DNA from: Chitinophagales bacterium
GTDB taxonomy: Bacteria; Bacteroidota; Bacteroidia; Chitinophagales; Saprospiraceae
Assembly (NCBI GenBank): GCA_013298845.1
Contig: JAAFJN010000005.1
Location: 1-64,000, forward strand
Length of the DNA stretch: 64,000 nt
Direction of reading: 5' to 3'
The notes beneath the pieces were generated by a model. It saw only the letters and a program-made list of their open reading frames with translations. It was not told the origin of the DNA and did not search any database. Shown here piece by piece: positions 52,222 through 62,950 of the stretch (the first letter of the stretch is position 1; each line of letters starts with the position of its first letter). A program made the position numbers and the translations under genes.

Positions 52222-53214
52222 CTAAAAGTAGTAATAAGTACCTTTTCCGCCGGAATCGGTGCGATCGGGGCGATTGGGATCTACCGCGTCACTGCCCTGC
52301 GGCGGGTTAATAATCCAGCGGAAAGTGGCTTCCACGCTGCCTTTGTTAAAGTTGCGCAGCCGCGTCAGGCCAATATCGTACGATAGCATAAACATCAGGT
52401 TGGGGGTAGCAAAAGCCCCCGCCATCAGGTCAATACTTTCACCAAAGTCTTTTTGGTCGCCACCAGTGCGGTAGGTTACCCCACCCAAAAAGCGCCGCCG
52501 AACGTCCATCATCACATTCAGATCCAGATCGGGCGGGGCGTTGCGCACGTACCGAAACAAAAACTGAGGTACCAGTTCAATTTGTTCACTAATGGCAAAA
52601 GCGCCGCCACTCATGACATTGAGGTGCCACTTTTCGCGCGAAACAAGTGCTCCTTCTTCCGAAAAATCAATATTGTTGTCCACCAGGCGGGGTACACTGG
52701 CCCCCGCATACCAACGGGGTGCGGTGTAAAAAATACCCGTCCCGAAATTGGGGACAATTTTGCCCTGTACCCCGGTGGGCAAGGCTACATCTACCGAACC
52801 GGGCTGAGAAGTGACGATTCGGGGATCGTTCCAGTTTTGCCGGAAATGGCGCATACTGGCTTGTATCCCGATGCCCAAATAACCGCGTGGTAACGCCATC
52901 TGGTAAGCGTACGATACCTCGGCGGTGAGGTGCCGGTTGATGGTAATTTCGTTGCGCGACAGGTTCAACCCTACCCCAAAGTGATTACTCAAAACGGGTT
53001 GACAAAACGAAACCGCCTGGGTATTGGGTGCCCCTTCGATGCCGATCCATTGGTGCCGATTAATGACCGTAACCACCGGCGACGCATAACTGCCCGCGTA
53101 GGCCGGGTTGAAGGCCAATTTGTTGTACATAAATTGCGTCAGGGTGTTTTCCTGCTGCGCCCACAAACTGCCCGTTCCCAAAAGTGCGACAATAAAGGTA
53201 AATTTTATTTTCAT
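52222..53214 (-). CDS. PorP/SprF family type IX secretion membrane protein
   Basis: Signal peptide MKIKFTFIVALLGTGSLWAQ, then the family hallmark QFMYNKLAFNPAYAGSYASPVVTVINRHQWIGIEGAPNTQ. The rest is an outer-membrane barrel of about 14 strands. PorP/SprF proteins assist surface delivery of T9SS cargoes that have a type B C-terminal domain; the giant gene just upstream carries one. Only five bases separate the two genes, which strongly suggests they work together as the SprB/SprF pair does. Confidence 0.92.
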   Translation of the reverse strand: MKIKFTFIVALLGTGSLWAQQENTLTQFMYNKLAFNPAYAGSYASPVVTVINRHQWIGIEGAPNTQAVSFCQPVLSNHFGVGLNLSRNEITINRHLTAEVSYAYQMALPRGYLGIGIQASMRHFRQNWNDPRIVTSQPGSVDVALPTGVQGKIVPNFGTGIFYTAPRWYAGASVPRLVDNNIDFSEEGALVSREKWHLNVMSGGAFAISEQIELVPQFLFRYVRNAPPDLDLNVMMDVRRRFLGGVTYRTGGDQKDFGESIDLMAGAFATPNLMFMLSYDIGLTRLRNFNKGSVEATFRWIINPPQGSDAVDPNRPDRTDSGGKGTYYYF

Positions 53215-53219
53215 GGCTT

Positions 53220-56200
53220 TTATCGTTGAATAAGGATGAAACCCGTTTTGGTGGCAATATTGGTGGCCGTTGGGTATTTTAACACGTAAAAATAACTGCC
53301 AACGGGCAAAGGTTGGTTGTTATAAGTGCCTTCCCAGCCCTGCAAATAAGGAGCCTGGTGGAAAACCAGATCACCCCATTGGTTGAAAATCGAAAGTTCA
53401 CTGTCGTTTTCGCAATCGGCGCAACCCAAACAAGGAATAAAGAACTGGTCATTGATATTATCGCCGTTGGGTGTAATTACCGACGGAATCTCACAGCCTT
53501 CCGAGGTGCCGACCTGCAACACCAATTCCGCAAAATCACAGGCCTGTTCGGGGGCCAGGGTAAGGCAGGCGATATTGCACACCCGGTACAACACGTTTTC
53601 TTCTCCGGCAAAAGTTACATCGGGGATATAGTTGTACAAACCGGAACCGGTGGTTCCCGTGGGCACCAATTGACCGGTATTGGGCGCCTCTTCGATGGTA
53701 ATGATGTAATTTTCGGGTACAATATCGTTGGCTGCCAAATCAATGGCCACGGGGTTACCAAAGGGCACTACAACCAGGTCATCTTCGGCCTCGGGGCGCA
53801 ATTCGAGGGTAACAATAGTCGTATCCCGCGATTTTTCCAAACAAAGGCCGCCGTTGGTTTGCCAGATAAATATATTGTCTCCTTGTTGCAAATTGGACAC
53901 ATCGGTCTCGTACGAACTTGGGTTGTTAATAATAATGGACGGATTGGGGCTGCTCCACATACCAGTTTCAAACGACAACAATTCCGCTGCTTTTAACCGG
54001 GTATTACCATCTGCCTTGCATTGCACAGTATCGGCTTGCGCAATGGGGATATTGTAAATTGGGATAATTTCGACGGTATCCATCGAAATACCGCAGGACC
54101 GTCCGTCAACATTCCAAATAAAAATAAAACCACGTTGGGTGCTGGCAATAGGCCGTAATCCGGTAACTACAGTGCTGTTGCTGTCCGCATCCATAATTTC
54201 AATGGGCGGATTGGTGATACTGGCCTGGCCAATCGGTTGCGTCCAATAACCGTCGTATAATTGTCCGGGGATCGCATTTAGGGTAATTTCTGAAGCAAAA
54301 CACACCGTCGTATCCGCCATTGCCATGGCTTGTTCAAATGCATCCACCGAAATGAGCAGGGTATCCTGACTATAATTTTCGCAGGCACCCCGGCTTAAGG
54401 TCCATAAAAACTGGTAAACATTATTGGGGAGAACACCATTTGCCTCTGAAGCAAATAACGATGGCTCGGCAATAACAGTCGGTGTACCGCTCAATTGCGA
54501 CCAGGCTCCGGTACCCACCGATGGAGGATTCGCGGTTAAGTTTACCTTAGGCCCCATACAAACCCCCAACGAATCGGACGCCACCTGCGCGAAAATATTG
54601 GGAATAACGTCAAAAGAAAGCATGACCGGGGGGGACTTGAGCGACGAACAGCCGTCCAGTTCCGCGATCACGTAAAAAGAATTTGGACCCGGTAAATAGC
54701 CTGTAAAATCGCTTAATTCAAATACCGGCGACAAACTGGGCGTACTCACGGCCGTTTGGGGGCTATGGTACCACGTATAATTGGCTAAATTTGTCTGCGT
54801 GCCCTGGACCACAAACAACCTAAGCGTATCGGCTTGTTGCAAACAAATATTGCTTTCGGCGAGGGCTAAGGGGCGCTGCGGGCGCGGTTTTACCACAACC
54901 GAAACCGGTTCTCCCTGCGAAGACTGGCATCCTTCGGTGGTTTTAATACTAATAAAATATTCTTCCCCCGCGTGTTCGGGCAAAGCCGGAAAACGGAACG
55001 GTGTACTGGTATTACCAGCACTTACCGAAAACCCGGCAGGACCCGTCCACAGCCATTCGGCAACCATAATACCCGGTTCGGCAGTGGCGATAAACTGCAA
55101 GGTATCGCCTTCGCACACCGGAGAATTCACTTCAACCATCGGGGCGGCAGGAAGTGCTTTGATGTCCAAAAACATGGGCGCCGACGGCAATGATACACAA
55201 TCCCCCACCTGTACTTCCACAATGTAAATACCTTCGTTGGCCGAAACCGCGCTAAAAATGGGATACGTGGGGTTATTGGTCACTAATCCCTGTACCGAGG
55301 GTACATACCAAGTAAAACTGGCCGAGGGCGGATAGGCTCCACTATTGGCAATCTCAACGTTCACCGGCTGGCCCTCACACACCGCATTGGCCTGTGCCAA
55401 TACGGGGGTCGCCGGTGTCATTTGTAACGTAATGGTGGTGCTAAATGGTTGCGAAATACAACCGTATTGATCCGTGACCACCAAGGTGTAAGGGCCATTG
55501 TTCGCCACCGATGCCGTTGGGATAACCGGATTGGGATCGGTATTGGTCGTCATGTTCGGGTACGTCCACAAATATTGGTATTGTTGCGTCACCGGAATAA
55601 TCGAGTGAGACAACTGTATCGAAGTAGTCCCATCTACACAAAGCGGTGCATTGCTTGTAATGGAGGTGATCATGGGCGGATTAACCACCTGTACCGATAC
55701 ACTGGCATTGGCCGAACAACCGAAACTGGTCGATACCGTCACCTGGTATACACCCGATGAAGGCGTATCATCCGTTACATTGGGGCTGTTAAACGCCGTA
55801 AAACCATCCAACGGCGGGCCTGCCCACGAATAAGAAGTAACGGGTTGGTTCACATCGGCATCCAATTGCAATGTTCCACCCTGACAAATGACCGAACTGG
55901 CGTTGATAATGACCACCGGATACGTTTCTACCGCTACCAAATGCGGCACCGATGCCGGTGAGGCGCAGCCGTTTAGCACCGAAATTACTTTCCAATAACC
56001 TGAATCGGCCGGTGCGACATTGTTCAGGGTTAATCCGTTCATGGTACCGGTATTGATGGTATCTAACGCCGGAGAAACCCACAAAAACGGGTTACCAATG
56101 GCGGGTTGGGCACTCAACATCACCGTAGCACCTTCACAAACGCCGCTGCTTCCGGTAATCACCGGCGTGTCAGGGCGATCGCGCACCGTCACCATCACCG

Positions 56201-59200
56201 TTGCCGGGGTGCCGGGGCAACCATTTACCGATACCACCAATTGGTAGATACCACCATTGGAAAGTGTTGAAGCGAACGGCAACGGGTATTGCTCCGTTTT
56301 GGAATAGGCACCCGGCCCGGTCCAGGCATACGTGACATTTGGCCCCTGAATATTTGTGCCAAAGGAAATCAAATCACCTTCGCAGGGGTTTTGAACGGCA
56401 TTTAATACGGTGGCCGCAACGGGCACCTGTACGTTGACCGTTTGGGGAGCCGACAACGCCGAACTGCAATTTAAATCTACCACCCGAACAAAATATTGGT
56501 GAATACCGGATGGAGGATTGCCCAAAATTAAGTTGGGCTGAATGGTAGTTGCCACTAAAGTATCAATCGTATTGCGATACCATTGATACGAAACGTCGGA
56601 ACCGGAGTACGCCGCAGTCGTCAGGTTAAAACCTTGACCCGCACATACCAAATTTTGCGAAACATTCAAAACCGGTTGGTACGGCAAACCAATTAACTGC
56701 AATTGAGTTGCCCCAACGGCGGTACAGCCCGTTGGGCCGGTAACGGTTACGATATAGGTACCTTCCTGGCTTAACTGCGCGTTGTTGATAATGGGGTTTT
56801 GCACAATAGAAAACAAACCGGCGGTATTACTCCAGGTGTACGTGTAATTCGCATCGTTGCCCGGCGGGTCGCAAAACAACTGCGCCGTGCCTCCTTCGCA
56901 AATATTTGCCGTTGAACTGGCCGTTATCTGCTCCGTATTCACACTGACCATTGCCGTGCACGAAGCACTATTGCCCGACGTATCGGCCACCGTGAGCGTT
57001 ACCGGGACAATTTGGCCCGACTGATTGCAGGTGAACAAGGTTTGGGACAATTGCAGGGTCAGATTATTCCCGGCGCAATTGTCGGTGCTGCCATTGTTAA
57101 TTTGTGCGGGAGACAAAGTGTAAGGATTATTCCCCGCTACCGACACAAAAATGGCGATATTTTGGCAAAGAGCCTGGGGTTTAACGGTGTCTCTTACCGT
57201 CAACGCAAACGATGCCTGTGCCATATTGCCGTGCACATCCGTGGTATTGTACTGCACCGTGTAGTTCCCGGCGGTTAACGCAGCGGTTGTTTGCTGGCCA
57301 TTGAGCGTACCACTGCCGACCGTCGTTTGCTGGCTATTTTTTATCGTGTAATTAATAATGGCGTAATTGTATTCCAATATTGCCTGCACCGCACTGCTTC
57401 CGTCAAAACCATTGACGTTGAGGGGACCGCAAGGATTGATAAAATCGGTGAAATTAATCGCGTCGGTATTGGCCACTAATTTTATAAGTGCTACTCCATC
57501 GGCGGCCCAGGCGTTGATCTGAGCGGCCGTAACGTTGATGATGGTTTCGTGAAAACCTACGCATGAACTGGACGTAGTATCCAAAGTAGTGGTAGACAAA
57601 GGGATATTTTGCTCATCAAATACCCGGAAAAACTCACCGATATTGCCATTATCTCCCCGGTGGCGAATTTTTATAAAACCGTCGGCAAACGCGTTGGGAA
57701 TCAAACCGATGATGTTGAGCGTAATATCTTTGGGAACAAAACCCGCGTTGGCATTGCTGACGAATGGGGTATTGGTCAGGGGCGAACTTTGGCTCAAAAA
57801 ACCCGATAAATCGCAGTTTTCCGAAATACCCGGCAACGGAATTGTCCAGGTTTTTTCACAATTGTTAATGCCCACGTAAGCGGTTTGAGCCGCCGGAGCC
57901 GAAATTAAGGGTGGTTCTATATCGCTGATGTTCACCACCGTAGTCGCAGTACCGCTGTTGCCAATGCAATCCGTAGCGGTGTAGGTAATCGTGTGAACGC
58001 CCGTTTCGAGGAACACCGTGCTGTTGGCCGGATACGTCTGGACGGGGCCATTATCAATTTTATATTGAATGGTAACGCCTACCGCCGGATCAAGATACTG
58101 ATAATTCAGTTGCGCCCGCACCCGCCTTCCCGGACAAATGGGGTTAATGGCCGCGTCTCCCGTGCCGTTGGGGGCAAGAGTAAGGGTGATTTGCCCATCG
58201 GTGAGCCATTCGTTAATGAGTGACTGACTAATCACAAATACCGTTAATCCATTGCCGCACTGAGTAGGTGTCACCGGTGTCGTGATACCAAGCAAAGCGT
58301 CATTTTCGCCGTAAACCCTGAAATGCTCTGCCGGATTTTCGGCGTCGGCATTATCCAAAAATATGGTCAAAATGGCGTTGCCGTTTACCGGTTGTAAGGG
58401 CGGCAAATGAACGCTGTTCATCGTCAAAAATACGGTATCGCACACGGCGTCACTGAACGGCGGCCCGGTAATGGCCACCGTATCCCTCAACGTAACGCTT
58501 TGGGGTAGCACCGCGCAAAGATCATAGGCCGTCAGGGGAGATGGTGGTAAAATATTCGCCCCGCATAAACCGGGTGTATTGGGCAATTCCACCGTGTCTT
58601 TTACTTCAAAAACCGGCGGCGTATTGTCCATGATACTAATAATTTGTGTGTAGGTCCGGGCATTGGAACAGGCGTCGGTGACGGCCCATTCCCGTTTGAT
58701 TTGGTAATTACTCCAATGGTTACAATTGTTTACATCGGGGTCGCGCAGTTCGGTTTCGGTTAAGACCACCGAAGGCGCAGCATCGCAGTTGTCGCTGGTG
58801 ATTAAACTACCCAAAGCCGGTGCTACCGGAATGGCGTCGCATTCGACCGTAACGTTGAGCGGAATATTACTGATGGTGGGGCGAATGGTATCGCGCACCA
58901 AATAATCGCGGAAAAAAGTGCCTTCGTTGCCACAAACATCGAAAGCGCTCCAAGTTACCCGAATGGTATAACTATCGGGACAAAGCCCGGCAATGATGGT
59001 TTGACTTTTTTGAGTAACCGGATTGAGAACGGGACTACAATTGTCCATTGCCGGAGGAATAGCGGCTAAAAGGGTCAAATTTTGGCAAAAAACAATGGTA
59101 TCGGGCAATGGAATGGCCGATACCGGGCCACGGGTATCGCGGACGCTAACCACTTGCTGCGCGGTGCGGGTGTTCCCGCATTGGTCCGTGGCCGTAAACC

Positions 59201-61169
59201 GGTGGGTTATTTCGTAATTATAATGGCCGCATACGTTGGGGTTCGGGTTCTTGTTATTGGTAGTGGTCACCGTAATGCCCTGCATGGCCCCGCACGGGTC
59301 GTTGGCCGTTACCGTAGTTCCAATCACCGGCACAGGTGCAAAAGCCACGCTGTCGCAGGAAATGGTTACCGGAGCCGGGACCTGCAAAAATTGCGGCCCA
59401 ACGGTATCGCGAACGGCAAAAATTTGGGTTTTGGTGCCCGTATTGCCGCATTGGTCCGTCACCGTCCAAAATACCTTAAACGAATAGTTCCCCACGCAAC
59501 TCGTATCGGCAAATTGCGTGGTATACGTGGCCGTTAAACCCGTCGAGCAATTGTCGGTTACAGTGGCATTAAAAGCAGCGGGCAATGCCGTTGGGCAATA
59601 CACGACCGTTGTATCCGGGAAACCACCGATTACCGGTGCAATATTATCATTTAATTGAAAACGCTGGGTTCGGGCGGACGAGTTGCCGCATTGATCGGTA
59701 GCGCGGAAAGTCACGTCGGTGAACCAGGTGCAGTTGTTGGTTTGTACCGTTGGAAAAGGCCCCGTCACAAAATTGCCCGTCCCCGATTGCCCGTCGGAAG
59801 TGGTGTATGAGAAATTAGACCAAGAAGTGGACGAACATTGGTCGGTCACCGTGGCATTACCGTGGGCATTGATCCAAACGTTGAGGGCGGTTTGGTCATT
59901 GGTGCCGCCACAACTTTCGATGGTTAAAGCCGGACCGGTAATAACGGGCGGTGTGGTATCAATTACCCCAAAAACACCTTGTCCTACAAATACTTCGTTG
60001 AGGCAAATATCGCGGGCGAAAAAGTCAACGCGCACGTAACCGCGCACTTTGGACCAAATCTGGCTACCAATTAATTTGACCCCACAAACGCTACTTGCGA
60101 TGGAATCTTCTAAAATGGCCGCTATTTCTGCCGAATCCCGCACAACGCCGTTCACCAACATGCTCCAGGTGAGCGTGGGAGAACAGGCATCAGTCACCTG
60201 CGAATACCCTCGGGTTTGGATAAATTCGGCCAATCGGGCGGTGTGATTACCGCAATAAGCGACGGTATCTTTGGGTTCAACTACCACTACCGGCGATACG
60301 GTATCGGAAGTGGTAAAAGTAGCCGTTCGGGTGGCCGTAAACCCGCAATTATCGGTCGCGCGGAACGTCACTGTTACCTGCCCCGAACCCGGACAAGGTG
60401 CCGGTACCGGTGGTGCATTATTGGTGTAACTGGCAATTCCCGACGCGTCGGTGGCGGTAAAAGCCGCCATTTGGGCGGCGAGCCAGTTCGTGTATGCGCC
60501 CGGCAACATATCGCAGGGTGCCGAACCATTCACCGGTGGAACGGTAATCACCGGCAGCAAAGAGTCGCGGTACACCGTGATGTATTGGGTGTAAATGGCA
60601 AAGTTACCAGCCACGTCGGTGGCAGTCCAGGTTCGGGTAAATGAACCGGCTTGACACGGCGACGGCAGCATGGTTTGGAAAAAATTCTGCGTGGGCGGGC
60701 CGGTAAATACGCTGCAATTGTCGTCAATGGGAATAGGCCCCAATGGCGGCACTTGCGCAATGGAGTTGACATCGAGGAATGGCGGCGTGGCCACCATATC
60801 GAACACGGGCGGGGTTTGGTCCACCATTGTTACGCCAAATTCAAACGTGAAGGCATTGCCGAGGTTGTCGGCAACATCCCATTTGACCAGCTTAGTGGTG
60901 CCCAAGGGGTGTTGATCGGTAAAACCGTAATCGTTTGCGGGTGAAAATTGCGATAAAGTAATAATCGCGCCCGGATTTACGGGAGTGACAGTTGGCGGTA
61001 CGCCATAGGATACAGCACCGAAGCAGTTGCTGCCTACTCCGATGGCTGAAGGTGGAGGGGTAAAATTAAATGCCCCTTGCTGTGCATTTGCGGCCAAAAC
61101 GGTCAGCAAATAAACGGAAAGTACCGCAAAAGTCCGGGGGAGGTGTAAAAACCGGTTTTGCATAAACAA
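53220..61169 (-). CDS. Giant T9SS type B surface protein with HYR/Ig-like repeats
   Basis: 2649 residues: signal peptide (about 1-30), then many repeats with TDQCGNT, TDNCGF and SDTVSPV in HYR-style modules (about 30-1500), followed by shorter Ig-like modules with CEG or CVDG motifs (about 1500-2400). The last 90 residues (CEIPSVITPNGDNINDQFFIP ... YFYVLKYPTATNIATKTGFILIQR) are a gliding-motility-associated type B C-terminal domain. It should be carried across the outer membrane by T9SS with the PorP/SprF partner encoded downstream, and work as an adhesin or gliding protein. It is first in the operon; no promoter box is obvious. Confidence 0.9.
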   Translation of the reverse strand: MFMQNRFLHLPRTFAVLSVYLLTVLAANAQQGAFNFTPPPSAIGVGSNCFGAVSYGVPPTVTPVNPGAIITLSQFSPANDYGFTDQHPLGTTKLVKWDVADNLGNAFTFEFGVTMVDQTPPVFDMVATPPFLDVNSIAQVPPLGPIPIDDNCSVFTGPPTQNFFQTMLPSPCQAGSFTRTWTATDVAGNFAIYTQYITVYRDSLLPVITVPPVNGSAPCDMLPGAYTNWLAAQMAAFTATDASGIASYTNNAPPVPAPCPGSGQVTVTFRATDNCGFTATRTATFTTSDTVSPVVVVEPKDTVAYCGNHTARLAEFIQTRGYSQVTDACSPTLTWSMLVNGVVRDSAEIAAILEDSIASSVCGVKLIGSQIWSKVRGYVRVDFFARDICLNEVFVGQGVFGVIDTTPPVITGPALTIESCGGTNDQTALNVWINAHGNATVTDQCSSTSWSNFSYTTSDGQSGTGNFVTGPFPTVQTNNCTWFTDVTFRATDQCGNSSARTQRFQLNDNIAPVIGGFPDTTVVYCPTALPAAFNATVTDNCSTGLTATYTTQFADTSCVGNYSFKVFWTVTDQCGNTGTKTQIFAVRDTVGPQFLQVPAPVTISCDSVAFAPVPVIGTTVTANDPCGAMQGITVTTTNNKNPNPNVCGHYNYEITHRFTATDQCGNTRTAQQVVSVRDTRGPVSAIPLPDTIVFCQNLTLLAAIPPAMDNCSPVLNPVTQKSQTIIAGLCPDSYTIRVTWSAFDVCGNEGTFFRDYLVRDTIRPTISNIPLNVTVECDAIPVAPALGSLITSDNCDAAPSVVLTETELRDPDVNNCNHWSNYQIKREWAVTDACSNARTYTQIISIMDNTPPVFEVKDTVELPNTPGLCGANILPPSPLTAYDLCAVLPQSVTLRDTVAITGPPFSDAVCDTVFLTMNSVHLPPLQPVNGNAILTIFLDNADAENPAEHFRVYGENDALLGITTPVTPTQCGNGLTVFVISQSLINEWLTDGQITLTLAPNGTGDAAINPICPGRRVRAQLNYQYLDPAVGVTIQYKIDNGPVQTYPANSTVFLETGVHTITYTATDCIGNSGTATTVVNISDIEPPLISAPAAQTAYVGINNCEKTWTIPLPGISENCDLSGFLSQSSPLTNTPFVSNANAGFVPKDITLNIIGLIPNAFADGFIKIRHRGDNGNIGEFFRVFDEQNIPLSTTTLDTTSSSCVGFHETIINVTAAQINAWAADGVALIKLVANTDAINFTDFINPCGPLNVNGFDGSSAVQAILEYNYAIINYTIKNSQQTTVGSGTLNGQQTTAALTAGNYTVQYNTTDVHGNMAQASFALTVRDTVKPQALCQNIAIFVSVAGNNPYTLSPAQINNGSTDNCAGNNLTLQLSQTLFTCNQSGQIVPVTLTVADTSGNSASCTAMVSVNTEQITASSTANICEGGTAQLFCDPPGNDANYTYTWSNTAGLFSIVQNPIINNAQLSQEGTYIVTVTGPTGCTAVGATQLQLIGLPYQPVLNVSQNLVCAGQGFNLTTAAYSGSDVSYQWYRNTIDTLVATTIQPNLILGNPPSGIHQYFVRVVDLNCSSALSAPQTVNVQVPVAATVLNAVQNPCEGDLISFGTNIQGPNVTYAWTGPGAYSKTEQYPLPFASTLSNGGIYQLVVSVNGCPGTPATVMVTVRDRPDTPVITGSSGVCEGATVMLSAQPAIGNPFLWVSPALDTINTGTMNGLTLNNVAPADSGYWKVISVLNGCASPASVPHLVAVETYPVVIINASSVICQGGTLQLDADVNQPVTSYSWAGPPLDGFTAFNSPNVTDDTPSSGVYQVTVSTSFGCSANASVSVQVVNPPMITSITSNAPLCVDGTTSIQLSHSIIPVTQQYQYLWTYPNMTTNTDPNPVIPTASVANNGPYTLVVTDQYGCISQPFSTTITLQMTPATPVLAQANAVCEGQPVNVEIANSGAYPPSASFTWYVPSVQGLVTNNPTYPIFSAVSANEGIYIVEVQVGDCVSLPSAPMFLDIKALPAAPMVEVNSPVCEGDTLQFIATAEPGIMVAEWLWTGPAGFSVSAGNTSTPFRFPALPEHAGEEYFISIKTTEGCQSSQGEPVSVVVKPRPQRPLALAESNICLQQADTLRLFVVQGTQTNLANYTWYHSPQTAVSTPSLSPVFELSDFTGYLPGPNSFYVIAELDGCSSLKSPPVMLSFDVIPNIFAQVASDSLGVCMGPKVNLTANPPSVGTGAWSQLSGTPTVIAEPSLFASEANGVLPNNVYQFLWTLSRGACENYSQDTLLISVDAFEQAMAMADTTVCFASEITLNAIPGQLYDGYWTQPIGQASITNPPIEIMDADSNSTVVTGLRPIASTQRGFIFIWNVDGRSCGISMDTVEIIPIYNIPIAQADTVQCKADGNTRLKAAELLSFETGMWSSPNPSIIINNPSSYETDVSNLQQGDNIFIWQTNGGLCLEKSRDTTIVTLELRPEAEDDLVVVPFGNPVAIDLAANDIVPENYIITIEEAPNTGQLVPTGTTGSGLYNYIPDVTFAGEENVLYRVCNIACLTLAPEQACDFAELVLQVGTSEGCEIPSVITPNGDNINDQFFIPCLGCADCENDSELSIFNQWGDLVFHQAPYLQGWEGTYNNQPLPVGSYFYVLKYPTATNIATKTGFILIQR

Positions 61170-61247
61170 TTCTTTTCAGTGCCGTAAAGCCCACGGGGAT
61201 GGCCCTACGTTAATCAATGTTCATGGTGAAAAGGATGGATTAAATAA

Positions 61248-61283
61248 GAACATGTCTGCGATTAAAAAACCTCAGACATGTTC
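61248..61283 (-). terminator. Possible terminator of gltX
   Basis: GAACATGTCTG and CAGACATGTTC form a perfect 11-bp inverted repeat with a 14-base loop; on the minus strand it is followed by TTATTT. It lies between the gltX stop and the start of the giant gene. Confidence 0.5.
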
Positions 61284-61337
61284 CATAATTGGGTATAAAT
61301 ATGGTTTAACCAACTGAAAAGAACGCTCTCCAGCCCA

Positions 61338-62834
61338 TTAAACGTTTTCAAATAAACGCAATCGCTCCACCGTTTCGGTTTTGCCCAACATCGCTGCCAT
61401 ATCAAACACCGCCGGACCTTTCATAGTACCGGCCAATGCGATACGCAACAAGGGCAAAATATCGCCCGGTTTAAGGGCTTTATCGTGGATAAAAGTTTTT
61501 ACCGTCTCTTCCAATGCCGCTGCACTGAAGTCGGAACATTGTTCAATAACCGAAGTTAATTCGCTAAAAACGGGTTTTACTTCCGGTTTCCATTTTTTTG
61601 CCACCGTATCCGCATCATAAATACGGACTTTCTCAAATAAGTAGTACCCCGTCTCGGTAAAATCCTGCACGAAAGTAACCCTTTCCTTCATCAATTCAGC
61701 CACTTTAACCAAAAAATCTTCCGTTGCTGTATAATTTTTACTTTCGGCATACGGACGAATAATATTGGCCAACGCCACATTGTCCATCGCCTGGATATAT
61801 TTTTGGTTGAACCATTTGGCTTTTTCATAATCAAAACGCGCACCACCTTTGCTGATTTTTTCCAACGAAAACGCGCTGATTAACTCGTCCATCGTAAAAA
61901 TTTCCTGTTCTCCTTCCGGGTGCCAGCCCAGCAACGCGAGGAAATTCACCACGGCCTCGGGTACAAAACCATTTTCGCGGAAACCGGGCGCGTTTTGCTC
62001 CGGGTCATCGGATACCCACGCCAGCGGGAACACCGGAATGCCAAATTTAGCACCGTCGCGTTTGCTCAATTTTCCGTTACCTTCGGGTTTCATAATCAAA
62101 GGCAAGTGCGCAAATTGTGGCATGGTATCTTCCCAGCCAAAACCCCGGTACAACAATACGTGGTGGGCCGTGCTCGACAACCATTCTTCCCCGCGAATCA
62201 CGTGGGTAATTTTCATCAAATGGTCATCCACGATATTGGCCAGGTGGTAGGTGGGCATACCGTCGGTTTTGAGCAGTACTTTGTCGTCGAGTTCGTCGCT
62301 TTGAAACACCACTTCACCCCGAATCAGGTCATTGATCAGAATGGATTGACCGGGATCAATTTTAAGACGGATAACAGCGGGGGTTCCGTTGGCCAACAGG
62401 GTCTCAGTTTCGGCCTTAGACAAAGCGAGGCTGTTGCGGAGGCCCATTCGGGTGCTGCTGCCGTAAATAAAATTTTCGGTACTGCTGCGCTGTTGGTCCA
62501 GTTCTTCGGCGGTATCAAAAGCGTAGTAGGCATTTCCTCTTTCGATGAGTTGTTGGGCATATTCGGCGTACATGGCCTTGCGGTCACTTTGCCGGTAAGG
62601 GCCGTATTCGCCGCCGAAACCGACTCCTTCATCGGGGACCAGACCGGTCCAGCGCAATGCTTCAATGATGTATTCTTCCGCGCCGGGAACGTAGCGCGTT
62701 TGGTCAGTATCTTCAATTCTGAGGATGAATTGGCCGCCTAATTTGCGGGCCAAAAGATAGTTGTACAAGGCCGTGCGAACGCCGCCAATGTGGAGGGTGC
62801 CGGTTGGAGAGGGAGCAAATCGAACTCTTACCAC
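61338..62834 (-). CDS. gltX: Glutamyl-tRNA synthetase
   Basis: The class I signature HIGG is at 15-18 in FAPSPTGTLHIGGVRTALYN; the KMSKS loop reads KLSKRDG near 253. It has the expected 498 residues, so it is the standard discriminating or non-discriminating GluRS of bacteria, which cannot be told apart by eye. It charges tRNA-Glu in the cytoplasm. The promoter box lies about 80 bases upstream, divergent from the deacetylase gene. Confidence 0.96.
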   Translation of the reverse strand: MVRVRFAPSPTGTLHIGGVRTALYNYLLARKLGGQFILRIEDTDQTRYVPGAEEYIIEALRWTGLVPDEGVGFGGEYGPYRQSDRKAMYAEYAQQLIERGNAYYAFDTAEELDQQRSSTENFIYGSSTRMGLRNSLALSKAETETLLANGTPAVIRLKIDPGQSILINDLIRGEVVFQSDELDDKVLLKTDGMPTYHLANIVDDHLMKITHVIRGEEWLSSTAHHVLLYRGFGWEDTMPQFAHLPLIMKPEGNGKLSKRDGAKFGIPVFPLAWVSDDPEQNAPGFRENGFVPEAVVNFLALLGWHPEGEQEIFTMDELISAFSLEKISKGGARFDYEKAKWFNQKYIQAMDNVALANIIRPYAESKNYTATEDFLVKVAELMKERVTFVQDFTETGYYLFEKVRIYDADTVAKKWKPEVKPVFSELTSVIEQCSDFSAAALEETVKTFIHDKALKPGDILPLLRIALAGTMKGPAVFDMAAMLGKTETVERLRLFENV

Positions 62835-62916
62835 GTTATCAATTATTTAACATTTAATTTCCGCCTGAAAGCCAACCCAAAAGCAATTTTTTCAGGTCTT
62901 ACCTCAAAAAGGAGCG

Positions 62917-62924
62917 CAAAAGTA
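62917..62924 (-). promoter_or_regulatory. TAnnTTTG promoter box of gltX
   Basis: TACTTTTG on the minus strand, 82 bases before the gltX ATG. Confidence 0.5.
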
Positions 62925-62950
62925 GCGCTTTTTTTCCAAAAACAAAAACT

